Source: Muribaculaceae bacterium Isolate-002 (NCI)
GTDB lineage: Bacteria; Bacteroidota; Bacteroidia; Bacteroidales; Muribaculaceae
NCBI GenBank assembly: GCA_004102805.1
Contig: SCEG01000030.1
Location: 1-35,991 of the forward strand
Direction of reading: 5' to 3'
Length of the DNA stretch: 35,991 nt
Below are positions 1 through 7,186 of the stretch, piece by piece (position 1 is the first letter of the stretch; every line of letters starts with the position of its first letter). Under the pieces are notes generated by a model, which saw only the letters and a program-made list of their open reading frames with translations, made no database searches and was not told where the DNA came from. The position numbers and the translations under genes were made by a program.

Positions 1-52
1 TGAAAAAAACAAGATTTTGATAACAGGATAACCTTTTAACATACAGACATAG

Positions 53-84
53 AAAAATTACCCGCTCCGGACTGAAGCGGGTAA
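53..84 (-). terminator. Intrinsic terminator downstream of the MurNAc-salvage run
   Basis: A perfect 9-bp stem (58-66 with 76-84, TTACCCGCT/AGCGGGTAA) closes a 9-base loop. On the minus strand it is followed by a run of T (complement of 53-57). This fits a factor-independent terminator for the minus-strand gene run ending at 243. The terminator call is inferred from structure only. Confidence 0.7.
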
Positions 85-153
85 GGGAGGATGTGCTCTT
101 TATTTTAGTTTAAATGAAAGAGCCGTGTGGATATGCCGGAATGTAGTTGTCTT

Positions 154-207
154 CGCCCCCAAAAGAGCGCGCATGCCGACAACGGCATGCGCACTCTTTT
201 GGGGGCG
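154..207. repeat. Near-perfect 25-position palindrome (strong hairpin) after the kinase gene
   Basis: Bases 154-178 pair with 183-207 around an ACAA loop, with one C/A mismatch (168/193), giving 24 base pairs. There is no T-run on either side, so it is not a classic terminator. It lies 36 bases past the stop of the sugar kinase gene. It could protect the 3' end of the operon transcript, act with the terminator at 53-84, or be a copy of a dispersed palindromic repeat. Confidence 0.7.
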
Positions 208-242
208 TATTTGTTATAGTCGGAAGTGAGCAGACTGTCGCG

Positions 243-1097
243 TCAGTTGCGCACGTGGTAGCTGATAAGGCCTTCCATCGGCGAGGCAATCACTTTGCCT
301 ACGTTGCAGTCGATTGCCGCTGCGGCTTCCTGCAATACGTCGCGGAAGTGGTATGCTACGGAGCCGACAAAGTTGACGGGAAGTGTCTTGTAGGCCATAT
401 AGTGTGATACGTTGCGCACAAAGAATGATTTGAATGAATTGAGCACGAGACGGTGTATCGAGGGCTCCTCGATATATTTTGCGAGGAACGGTGTCAGCGA
501 TGCAAGGAAACGGTTGGCTTCGGGGCTTCCGTAGACGCGGCGTATCACGGTGTCCATGTCAAGGTCATATTGTTCGCGGAATTTGAGACACAATTCCGGA
601 GGGAGCTGTTTTTTGAAAACATCAGATATAAGCTGACGTCCGAGCACTGCGCCGCTGCCTTCATCTCCGAGTATGTAACCGAGGGGCGCTACGGAGTCGA
701 TAATCTTTTCTCCGTCATAAAGACATGAGTTTGAACCGGTGCCGAGTATGCAGGCTATGCCGGGCTGGCTGCCGCACAAAGCCTTGGCTGCGCCTGTCAT
801 GTCGCTGTCAACTGCTATGACGGAGTAGGGGAATGAGTTTTTCAACGCTTTCTCAACGGCGCGGTTGTATTCGTCGCCGCGGCATCCCGCTCCATAGTAG
901 TAGATGCGCTCGATCTGTTCGAGTGGAACCTGAAACTGCGGTGCCACCTCGTTGGCTACGCGTTGCGACATCTCTTCATAGGTGAGCATTACCGGGTTCA
1001 TTCCGGTAGTGGTGAATTCCATTAATTTCTCTGTCTTTTCGAGCAGGCACCATTTGATGCCACTGCTTCCGCCATCTGCTATAAGTATCATATTCAA
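243..1097 (-). CDS. BadF/BadG-type amino-sugar kinase (GlcNAc/MurNAc kinase, MurK-like)
   Basis: The 284-residue protein belongs to the BadF/BadG/BcrA/BcrD ATPase family, which includes N-acetylglucosamine kinases and the MurNAc kinase of Tannerella. Visible motifs are the N-terminal phosphate-binding ADGGSSGIKW (about residues 8-17), a GTGSNS turn near 120, GDEGSGAVLGR near 145 and a C-terminal adenosine-type motif FVGSVAYHF. There is no signal peptide, so it is cytoplasmic. It is the last gene of the minus-strand run, 36 bases after a NamZ-like muramidase gene and two genes after an AmpG/MurT-like permease gene. That context favours phosphorylation of imported MurNAc or GlcNAc to the 6-phosphate. 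A MurQ etherase is not in the window. Family assignment is firm; MurNAc over GlcNAc is inferred from neighbours. Confidence 0.85.
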   Translation of the reverse strand: MNMILIADGGSSGIKWCLLEKTEKLMEFTTTGMNPVMLTYEEMSQRVANEVAPQFQVPLEQIERIYYYGAGCRGDEYNRAVEKALKNSFPYSVIAVDSDMTGAAKALCGSQPGIACILGTGSNSCLYDGEKIIDSVAPLGYILGDEGSGAVLGRQLISDVFKKQLPPELCLKFREQYDLDMDTVIRRVYGSPEANRFLASLTPFLAKYIEEPSIHRLVLNSFKSFFVRNVSHYMAYKTLPVNFVGSVAYHFRDVLQEAAAAIDCNVGKVIASPMEGLISYHVRN

Positions 1098-1133
1098 TCA
1101 GTTTTGTTATTGTTTTCTCTCATTTTGATGCCG

Positions 1134-2369
1134 TCACCTGTAGAGGTGATAGCGTTGTTTGATGTAGTTGAACCGTTGTTTATCCTTGTCCCATAGAGGG
1201 ATTATCGAATCGGCATTGTAATTGTTCTGAATTAATGTTTCCCTGATTTTTTTACTTCCTACTACACTATCAAACATTTTAATATTGTTTTTGTTTGCTG
1301 CTGTAGCTGTCAAAGGTGACTGTTTGGGATACATGGCGTGCAGTTCCTGCATCACATAAAATTGAATTGTAGTCAGTTGCGCCGTGTGTGAATCGGTGAT
1401 GTACACCTCCACACCTTTTACCGGCTCACCTTTGAATATTCCGTAATAGGGCGTATAGTGCACAGGCCGGAATGCGACCCCGGGCAGTCCCAGACTATTG
1501 AGCCGGCCGGACAATCCGGCGCCGTCAATCCAGGGTGCGGCAAATGTCTTGAACGGCATCGTATAGCCAACGCCTATCGATATCCAGCCGAGTTCGCCTG
1601 CGATGCCTGTGGCCGGGTAATACAGACAAGTATGATCTGACGGGATATGTGGCGACGGAAGTATCCATGGCAGCCCGGTTTCGGCGTATGTCATGTCGCG
1701 CGTCCATCCTTCCATCGGCACTACTGTCAGTTTAAGGCTGTCGGCACCTTTTATAAGCCCCTCGCCTTTGAGATACATCGCGAGCTCTCCGGGGGTGAGG
1801 CCGTAAAGATACGGAATGGGATACTGGCTGACAAACGAAATGCAGTCGGCCTCGGTGAGCAGACCTTCCACCCGGTTGCCTCCGAGCGGATTAGGGCGGT
1901 CAAGCACTATAAACTCGATGCCGGCCTCTGCAGCCGCTTCCATCGCTTTACCCATCGTGGAGATGAATGTATATGAGCGGCAACCGTTGTCCTGAATATC
2001 ATAGACAAGAGCGTCAATGCCATCAAGCATCTGAGGTGTGGGCTTTTTTGTGGATCCGTAGATAGAATGGACTTTTACGCCGGTGGCGGGGTCGGTGGCC
2101 GAGGCCACGCGTGCGCCTGCCGGAACATCGCCGCGTATGCCATGCTCGGGAGCGAACATCGCCACGAGCCGCACGCCGTCGGCCGCGGCAAGTATGTCGG
2201 GGGTGGCGTTAAGGTCGGCATCGACACCGGTGGGGTTTGTGATGAGACCGATGCGTTTGCCCTGCAACGCCTCGAACCCGCTGTCGCGCAGAGTCTCAAT
2301 GCCCGGTTTGATGCGGGCCTGAGCCGCGACCGACAATATCAGTAAAAGCAGTGATGTCAATATCTTCAT
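1134..2369 (-). CDS. namZ: NamZ-like exo-beta-N-acetylmuramidase (DUF1343)
   Basis: This 411-residue protein matches the DUF1343 family, whose characterised members (NamZ) cleave terminal MurNAc from the non-reducing ends of peptidoglycan fragments. The N-terminus MKILTSLLLLILSVAAQA is a signal peptide with likely cleavage after AQA, placing the enzyme in the periplasm. Family signatures are GIETLRDSGFEALQGKRIGL near residue 22, APEHGIRGD near 93 (its Glu is a candidate catalytic residue), VYDIQDNGCRSYTF near 123 and VLDRPNPLGG near 155. The gene is 12 bases downstream of an AmpG/MurT-like transporter gene and 36 bases upstream of the kinase gene, so release, import and phosphorylation of MurNAc are encoded consecutively. 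The symbol is assigned by family and context. Confidence 0.88.
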   Translation of the reverse strand: MKILTSLLLLILSVAAQARIKPGIETLRDSGFEALQGKRIGLITNPTGVDADLNATPDILAAADGVRLVAMFAPEHGIRGDVPAGARVASATDPATGVKVHSIYGSTKKPTPQMLDGIDALVYDIQDNGCRSYTFISTMGKAMEAAAEAGIEFIVLDRPNPLGGNRVEGLLTEADCISFVSQYPIPYLYGLTPGELAMYLKGEGLIKGADSLKLTVVPMEGWTRDMTYAETGLPWILPSPHIPSDHTCLYYPATGIAGELGWISIGVGYTMPFKTFAAPWIDGAGLSGRLNSLGLPGVAFRPVHYTPYYGIFKGEPVKGVEVYITDSHTAQLTTIQFYVMQELHAMYPKQSPLTATAANKNNIKMFDSVVGSKKIRETLIQNNYNADSIIPLWDKDKQRFNYIKQRYHLYR

Positions 2370-2381
2370 TGCAGTGTGTGT

Positions 2382-3707
2382 TTATTTGCGTTTTATGCCG
2401 AAACCGGCATCGATTTTAACCGAATAGGCTACCACGATTGTCGCTACGCAGCATATTATGGTCCATATAAAGAAATGCTGATATCCGAGTTGCTCCTGCA
2501 ACCATCCTGCGGCCATGCCGGGCAGCATAAGTCCCAAAGCCATGAAGCCGGTGCATATCGCATAGTGTGACGTAGCGTATTTACCCTCGGAGAAATAGAT
2601 CAGATACAGCATATATGCGGTGAACCCGAAGCCATAGCCGAACTGCTCCACAAACACGCATACGTTGACGAGATATATCGACGGCGCGTCGAGCCGGCTA
2701 AGCAGCACGAAGGTCAGGCATGTGAGCGACATAGACCAGGCCATGGGGCGTATCCATTTCCTGAGACCACCCATCGCGGCGACAAATCCACCGGAGATAC
2801 CGCCGGCGATGAGGCCGATTATGCCAACCGTGCCGTAGGTGATGCCTACTTCAAATGTCGACAGGCCGAGGCCGCCTTTATTGGCCGGATCAAGCAGAAA
2901 CGGGTTTATCATCTTTACGAGTTGCGCTTCAGGCAGACGGTAAAGGAGCATGAAGGCCAAAGCTGTCCATATTCCCGGCTTTTTGAAAAAGGTGGAAAAC
3001 GCTCCGGTAAATTCACTGATGATGTCGCTGACTGTGCGGTCGGGCTTGCCGTGGTCGCTTGCCGGACGAGGCAATACAAACTGATGGTATATGGCAGCAG
3101 TGCAGAAAAGTACCGACATGAGGCCTATCACTATAATCCATGCCAGAGGCACATTGCCGGTGTTGATTTCAAGCCAGCCGGCGAGCGCGACAAGCACACC
3201 TTGAGCGAAAAGCGACGAAAGACGGTAGAACGTTGAGCGTATGCCGACGAAATATGATTGCTGGAACTCTGTTAGCGCAAGCATATAGAAACCGTCGGCA
3301 GCGATATCGTGAGTGGCCGAAGCAAATGCCATAAGCCAGAACATCGCGAGGGTGGCTGAAAAGAAAAATGAAGTCGGCAGCATGAATGCCACTCCGGCCA
3401 GCGCTATTCCGATGCACCACTGCATAGATATGATCCACCAGCGCTTTGTCTTGAGAATATCGACAAATGGGCTCCATAGAGGTTTGATGACCCACGGCAG
3501 ATATAGCCATGCGGTGTAAAAGGCGATTTCGGTGTTGGAAATTCCCAGGGCCTTGTAAAGAATGACCGACACGGTCATTACTGTTACATTAGGCAGTCCG
3601 GAGATGAAATACAGCGATGGTATCCAATACCACGGGTGCAGTTTGGCTTTGTCGGCCGCAGGCGGGGCTGCCGGCGGCTGTATGTTTTCTTCTGAGTTCT
3701 TATTCAT
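2382..3707 (-). CDS. AmpG/MurT-like MFS transporter
   Basis: A 441-residue integral membrane protein with about 12 hydrophobic segments and a Pro/Ala-rich cytoplasmic N-tail (residues 1-25). The segment WYWIPSLYFISGLPN (about 26-40) and the following KPLWSPFVD are typical of the AmpG branch of the major facilitator superfamily, which imports anhydro-muropeptides in proteobacteria. In Tannerella a related permease, MurT, takes up MurNAc. Position directly before the NamZ-like gene and two genes before the kinase gene supports inner-membrane import of MurNAc or small muropeptides. The start overlaps the end of the upstream SpoIID-domain gene by 8 bases, a sign of translational coupling. Substrate is inferred. 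Confidence 0.85.
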   Translation of the reverse strand: MNKNSEENIQPPAAPPAADKAKLHPWYWIPSLYFISGLPNVTVMTVSVILYKALGISNTEIAFYTAWLYLPWVIKPLWSPFVDILKTKRWWIISMQWCIGIALAGVAFMLPTSFFFSATLAMFWLMAFASATHDIAADGFYMLALTEFQQSYFVGIRSTFYRLSSLFAQGVLVALAGWLEINTGNVPLAWIIVIGLMSVLFCTAAIYHQFVLPRPASDHGKPDRTVSDIISEFTGAFSTFFKKPGIWTALAFMLLYRLPEAQLVKMINPFLLDPANKGGLGLSTFEVGITYGTVGIIGLIAGGISGGFVAAMGGLRKWIRPMAWSMSLTCLTFVLLSRLDAPSIYLVNVCVFVEQFGYGFGFTAYMLYLIYFSEGKYATSHYAICTGFMALGLMLPGMAAGWLQEQLGYQHFFIWTIICCVATIVVAYSVKIDAGFGIKRK

Positions 3708-4983
3708 AAGCTTTCTGAATGGTGGCCTCTGGATAATAGTGTTCTAAAATCTGTCTGAAACCGTATCCGGCGTCGCACATTGCTGCGGCACCGATCTGGC
3801 ATAGACCGACGCCGTGTCCCCAGCCGGCTCCGCGGAGTGTAAAGGTAGTGATTTTTTTGCCGTTGTCAGCTATTTTTTCTGACTTTTCTACAATAAAAGC
3901 GGATGAATAGAGATGTGACGGAGACAGGATACGGCGTATCTCAAGCTCTTTGCCTATTGTCTTTGTCAGTCTGCTACCTGTGATTTTCAGACGGCAAATC
4001 CTTCCGGAGGGGCCGCGTTCCACCGGTGTCATGTCGACGATTTCTCCGAAGTCGAGCCCGGATTTTTCCAGAATCAGTGCTGCAAACTCGTCGGCTGTGG
4101 CGGTGACCTCCCATCGGTAGAAGTCGGTGGTGGTCCGGTCGAAATTGTTAAGCACGTTGCCGAGCAAAGTCTTGTCGGAAGTATTGCAGAAGGCATCTGG
4201 CCGTGACAATATCCATTTGGCAGCGCCTTTCTCAGTGGTGAGGTCAGGCAGCGGTTGCGGCGGCAGAATGTCACGGAATGATTTCAGGTAGGGATGCTCT
4301 TCGTTGTCCCAGCATGTCGGGAAAATTTCGGTTGCGCCTCCGCAACATTTAGAGAAACGCGCGTCGCATATTTCTCCGCCGTGGGTGAGCACCAGTCCGG
4401 CTGTTGACTTTACCGCCTCGACTGCGGCGGGGGTGGAGACGCGGGTCACGCCCTGATAGCGCTGGCAGTGGTCGTCGGCACACACATCGAAAAGAGTGTG
4501 GTCCTCGCGGTCATACCAGCGTATGATTTCGTCTGCTCCGCAGCGCGCGGTGTCATTGATTTCTGTATGTCTGTTGCCGATCTGGCGGAGAACCCAGCTG
4601 CGTGATATCACAGCATGGGCTTTCAGGAACTCAAGCGGCGAGTTGGCGTTCATCTCAGATGAAATGACACTGCAAAGATAATCCTCTACGTCGACATGAT
4701 TAATCACCACTATATTATCGCCGTCAGGCACCAGTTCCACAGCTCCGGCAAAACGTTGCGCCTGTCGCTGCTGCCAGTGAAATCCCACGCCGATAGTTAT
4801 TCCGCCTACTTCAAATACAGAATCGGCTGACGCCGGTTCAATAAGCAGCCGACTCTCAAGAGAGCCGGCTTCGAAATGACGTGGGCCGTTGCTCTCAAAT
4901 CCGGAAATGAAGTTGATGTCGACTTCAGGCGCCGACATAAGGCCTACGGCGAGGCGGCTGCGTGTATTATGATTTGATGTCAT
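3700..4983 (-). CDS. SpoIID/LytB-domain protein without a visible signal peptide
   Basis: The 427-residue protein carries a SpoIID/LytB domain. Signatures include VEDYLCSVISSEMNANSPLE (about residues 101-120), AHAVISRSWVLRQ after it, SKCCGGATE in the middle and a C-terminal RGAGWGHGVGLCQIGA followed by GYGFRQILEHYYPE. SpoIID proteins act on peptidoglycan glycan strands (a lytic transglycosylase in spore formers) and LytB enhances an amidase, so a wall-remodelling role fits. The N-terminus MTSNHNTRSRLAVGLM has no hydrophobic signal core, unusual if the substrate is periplasmic. The gene overlaps both neighbours (8 bases with the permease gene, 17 with the DUF4922 gene). Family call is firm, biochemical role inferred. 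Confidence 0.85.
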   Translation of the reverse strand: MTSNHNTRSRLAVGLMSAPEVDINFISGFESNGPRHFEAGSLESRLLIEPASADSVFEVGGITIGVGFHWQQRQAQRFAGAVELVPDGDNIVVINHVDVEDYLCSVISSEMNANSPLEFLKAHAVISRSWVLRQIGNRHTEINDTARCGADEIIRWYDREDHTLFDVCADDHCQRYQGVTRVSTPAAVEAVKSTAGLVLTHGGEICDARFSKCCGGATEIFPTCWDNEEHPYLKSFRDILPPQPLPDLTTEKGAAKWILSRPDAFCNTSDKTLLGNVLNNFDRTTTDFYRWEVTATADEFAALILEKSGLDFGEIVDMTPVERGPSGRICRLKITGSRLTKTIGKELEIRRILSPSHLYSSAFIVEKSEKIADNGKKITTFTLRGAGWGHGVGLCQIGAAAMCDAGYGFRQILEHYYPEATIQKAYE

Positions 4984-5821
4984 TTTTCCGACTGTTGATT
5001 TCTGCCTGAGTCAGGCAGAGCTGTGAATAAATCTCATTGATAGTCGCGGCATCGATACGTTTGAAATCGGTGAGCCGTGGCGCTACAATCACCCCGGCAA
5101 GATCGATAGATGCCGGACTTATAAGCATTCCGTCCTCACCGTAGAAGTCAGGACGGTGACGGCGACGCGGTATTATGGTTATCTCCGGCTTGCCGTTGTC
5201 GGTCGTGCAGAATATATTGACTTTCGGTTCTGTCTCGCTGTCGCATTTGGGCAATGTGGCAAGCGCAGCGTCAACAGTCTGCTGCGTGGCTTCATCTCCG
5301 GCAAGTCTTATGACACCGAACGGAAGTCTCTGCCGGCCGAACATCGGCAGATCGGATTTGCGCACGGCCTGAAAATGAAAATGGTCAGGAGCGGAAGCTC
5401 CGCATGCCGGTCCGTTGTAAAATATGGCAAAATCGGGAAGCATGAGCGCCAGATCGGTCATGTCGGCAATCGCTCCGGATATCGACTGTGGGCGGTGTTG
5501 CGAGGCCACGATAGTGAAATGCAGGGGAAGTATCGGATAGGGATTGACTAAAATTCTGTAATCTCTCCAGTCGATGTGCTGCTGGTCGGCCGGACGGTTG
5601 GCGTCGCACAGAAAGCAGCGGCGTGATGCGATCGAGGCTTTGTCGACTTTGGCGGCTGACGACTGGATGCGGGCAGGATTGTGCGATACCGTCACATGAA
5701 ATCCGTTGATGTCAAATTGTTTTGTCAGCGCACCGGAAAGCGCTTCAAAACGGGCCGCAGCCTCAGGCCATGTCTGAAGCTGTCGGTTGAAGAAATCGAT
5801 TATTTCGCTTTGGCTCGGCAT
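4967..5821 (-). CDS. DUF4922 domain protein, HIT/nucleotidyltransferase-like
   Basis: A 284-residue soluble protein resembling the DUF4922 family, distantly related to HIT and galactose-1-phosphate uridylyltransferase-type enzymes. It has a CFLC pair with following RPADQQ (about residue 70), the segment LVNPYPILPLHFTIVA near 91-106, and a HxHxQ triad in PDHFHFQAVR, which in this superfamily carries the nucleotide-transfer histidine. A C-terminal FCTTDNGKPEITIIPRRRHR follows. It may act as a sugar or nucleotide phosphorylase/transferase, but the substrate cannot be read from sequence. It overlaps the SpoIID-domain gene by 17 bases and follows the glycosyltransferase gene by 12 bases, so it is co-transcribed with the wall-salvage genes. 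Confidence 0.75.
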   Translation of the reverse strand: MPSQSEIIDFFNRQLQTWPEAAARFEALSGALTKQFDINGFHVTVSHNPARIQSSAAKVDKASIASRRCFLCDANRPADQQHIDWRDYRILVNPYPILPLHFTIVASQHRPQSISGAIADMTDLALMLPDFAIFYNGPACGASAPDHFHFQAVRKSDLPMFGRQRLPFGVIRLAGDEATQQTVDAALATLPKCDSETEPKVNIFCTTDNGKPEITIIPRRRHRPDFYGEDGMLISPASIDLAGVIVAPRLTDFKRIDAATINEIYSQLCLTQAEINSRKNDIKS

Positions 5822-5833
5822 AACTGTGATCGG

Positions 5834-7174
5834 TTACTTACGTTTGTTTTTTGCGATACGCGCTTCGACTTCCCATGTGCGTAGCCGGTCTTTATAGAGG
5901 TTGTTGGCGTTTACGCGCGTTATGTCGAGGTTTGAGTCGGAATTACCCTCCCAGCGTCGGCACAGATAGAGCGAGTCGTAGATGCGTCCGATGCGGTAAT
6001 CGCGCGATATGGCAAGCCCCAGGGCATAGTCCTCGCCGTAGCATGTGTTGGGCACTCCGACTTTGCGCAGCAGTCCGGTGGCAAAAGCGCGCGGCGCGCC
6101 GAGCCCGTTGATGCGCAATGCGTTGTTGCGTCCGTTGCTCTCTGTCCATTCGCGATGATCGATAAGTCCGGGCGGAAGCGGGTTGAGGCTGAAATCGGTA
6201 AGCTCGTATGACCCGATTACCATGCCGCAGTTCTCACTGCGGAAGGTGTCGACGATGCGCTGCAGCGTGTCAGCGCTTTTATAGAGGTCATCGCTGTCGA
6301 GCTGCACGGCAAAACGTCCGCAATGGGCGGAGTTTATGCCCTCGTTCCAGCATCCGCCGATGCCGAGGTCGGTAAATCGCGGTATAATGACTTTGAGACT
6401 GTCATGTCGGTCGGAGAGTTCGCGGAGCACTTCGGTGGTGCCGTCGGTTGAATGGTTGTCAACAACAATCACGTTATAGCTGAAATCAGTCACTTGTGAC
6501 AGGGCGCTGTTTACAGCGTCGGCGATTGTCGATACTCTGTTGCGCACGGGGATTATGACCGATGCTTCCGCCGGGAAGTCACCGCTGTAGTCGGCTTCGG
6601 CAAAGACAGGCTCGAGATATGCTCCGATTTCTTTGAGATGGCGTGTGCATGCATCCTCCATCTCAATCTGCCGCGCGCGGTTGCGCGGGTCAACGTAGTC
6701 AAACTGCTTCTCGCCAGAGGTGCGGCTGTCGGTCTCGACAGCTGTGTATAAAGTTTCCGGTATGTGTATGATTTCAGCTATGCGTCCGAGCGCAAGGCGC
6801 ACGGCATACATTCCGGCATACCTGTAATCGGTATCGATGGAGTCGCATGCCTGCCTCAGATGGCAAGTGTCAATCAAGACAAGCGGGCCGAAATCAAAAT
6901 CGTCTCGCAACGAACCCTTAAAGCAGTCGATTGTCGGAACCGGCTTTGTCTCTCCCGACAGAGTTGTGACGCGATAGTCGGAATAGACCATCGATGCGCC
7001 GGTGTCAGCGGCTACTTTTGCCATACGCGGCATGCAGTTGTAACCCGGCGAGAGAGAATATGGCGAAGAGAAAACGGCAACGTAATCTGCTGTGGCGCGG
7101 CTTGCGATATCGCGCCATGACTGCATTGTGCCGAAATCATAGCCGTCGGCGGTGGAATATATTTCAAAAGTCAT
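5834..7174 (-). CDS. Family 2 glycosyltransferase with N-terminal degenerate half
   Basis: The 446-residue protein has a clear GT-A fold glycosyltransferase family 2 domain starting near residue 203 ([10 protein letters not shown]), with [16 protein letters not shown] at 235-250 and a metal-binding LDSDD at 292-296. The first 190 residues resemble the second half of a GT2 domain ([23 protein letters not shown]) without the nucleotide-binding strand, suggesting a partial tandem duplication. No membrane segment is seen, so it is cytosolic or peripheral. It lies 12 bases from each neighbour in the minus-strand run. Acceptor and sugar donor are unknown. Confidence 0.8.
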   Translation of the reverse strand: MTFEIYSTADGYDFGTMQSWRDIASRATADYVAVFSSPYSLSPGYNCMPRMAKVAADTGASMVYSDYRVTTLSGETKPVPTIDCFKGSLRDDFDFGPLVLIDTCHLRQACDSIDTDYRYAGMYAVRLALGRIAEIIHIPETLYTAVETDSRTSGEKQFDYVDPRNRARQIEMEDACTRHLKEIGAYLEPVFAEADYSGDFPAEASVIIPVRNRVSTIADAVNSALSQVTDFSYNVIVVDNHSTDGTTEVLRELSDRHDSLKVIIPRFTDLGIGGCWNEGINSAHCGRFAVQLDSDDLYKSADTLQRIVDTFRSENCGMVIGSYELTDFSLNPLPPGLIDHREWTESNGRNNALRINGLGAPRAFATGLLRKVGVPNTCYGEDYALGLAISRDYRIGRIYDSLYLCRRWEGNSDSNLDITRVNANNLYKDRLRTWEVEARIAKNKRK

Positions 7175-7186
7175 GTCAGTATATTT

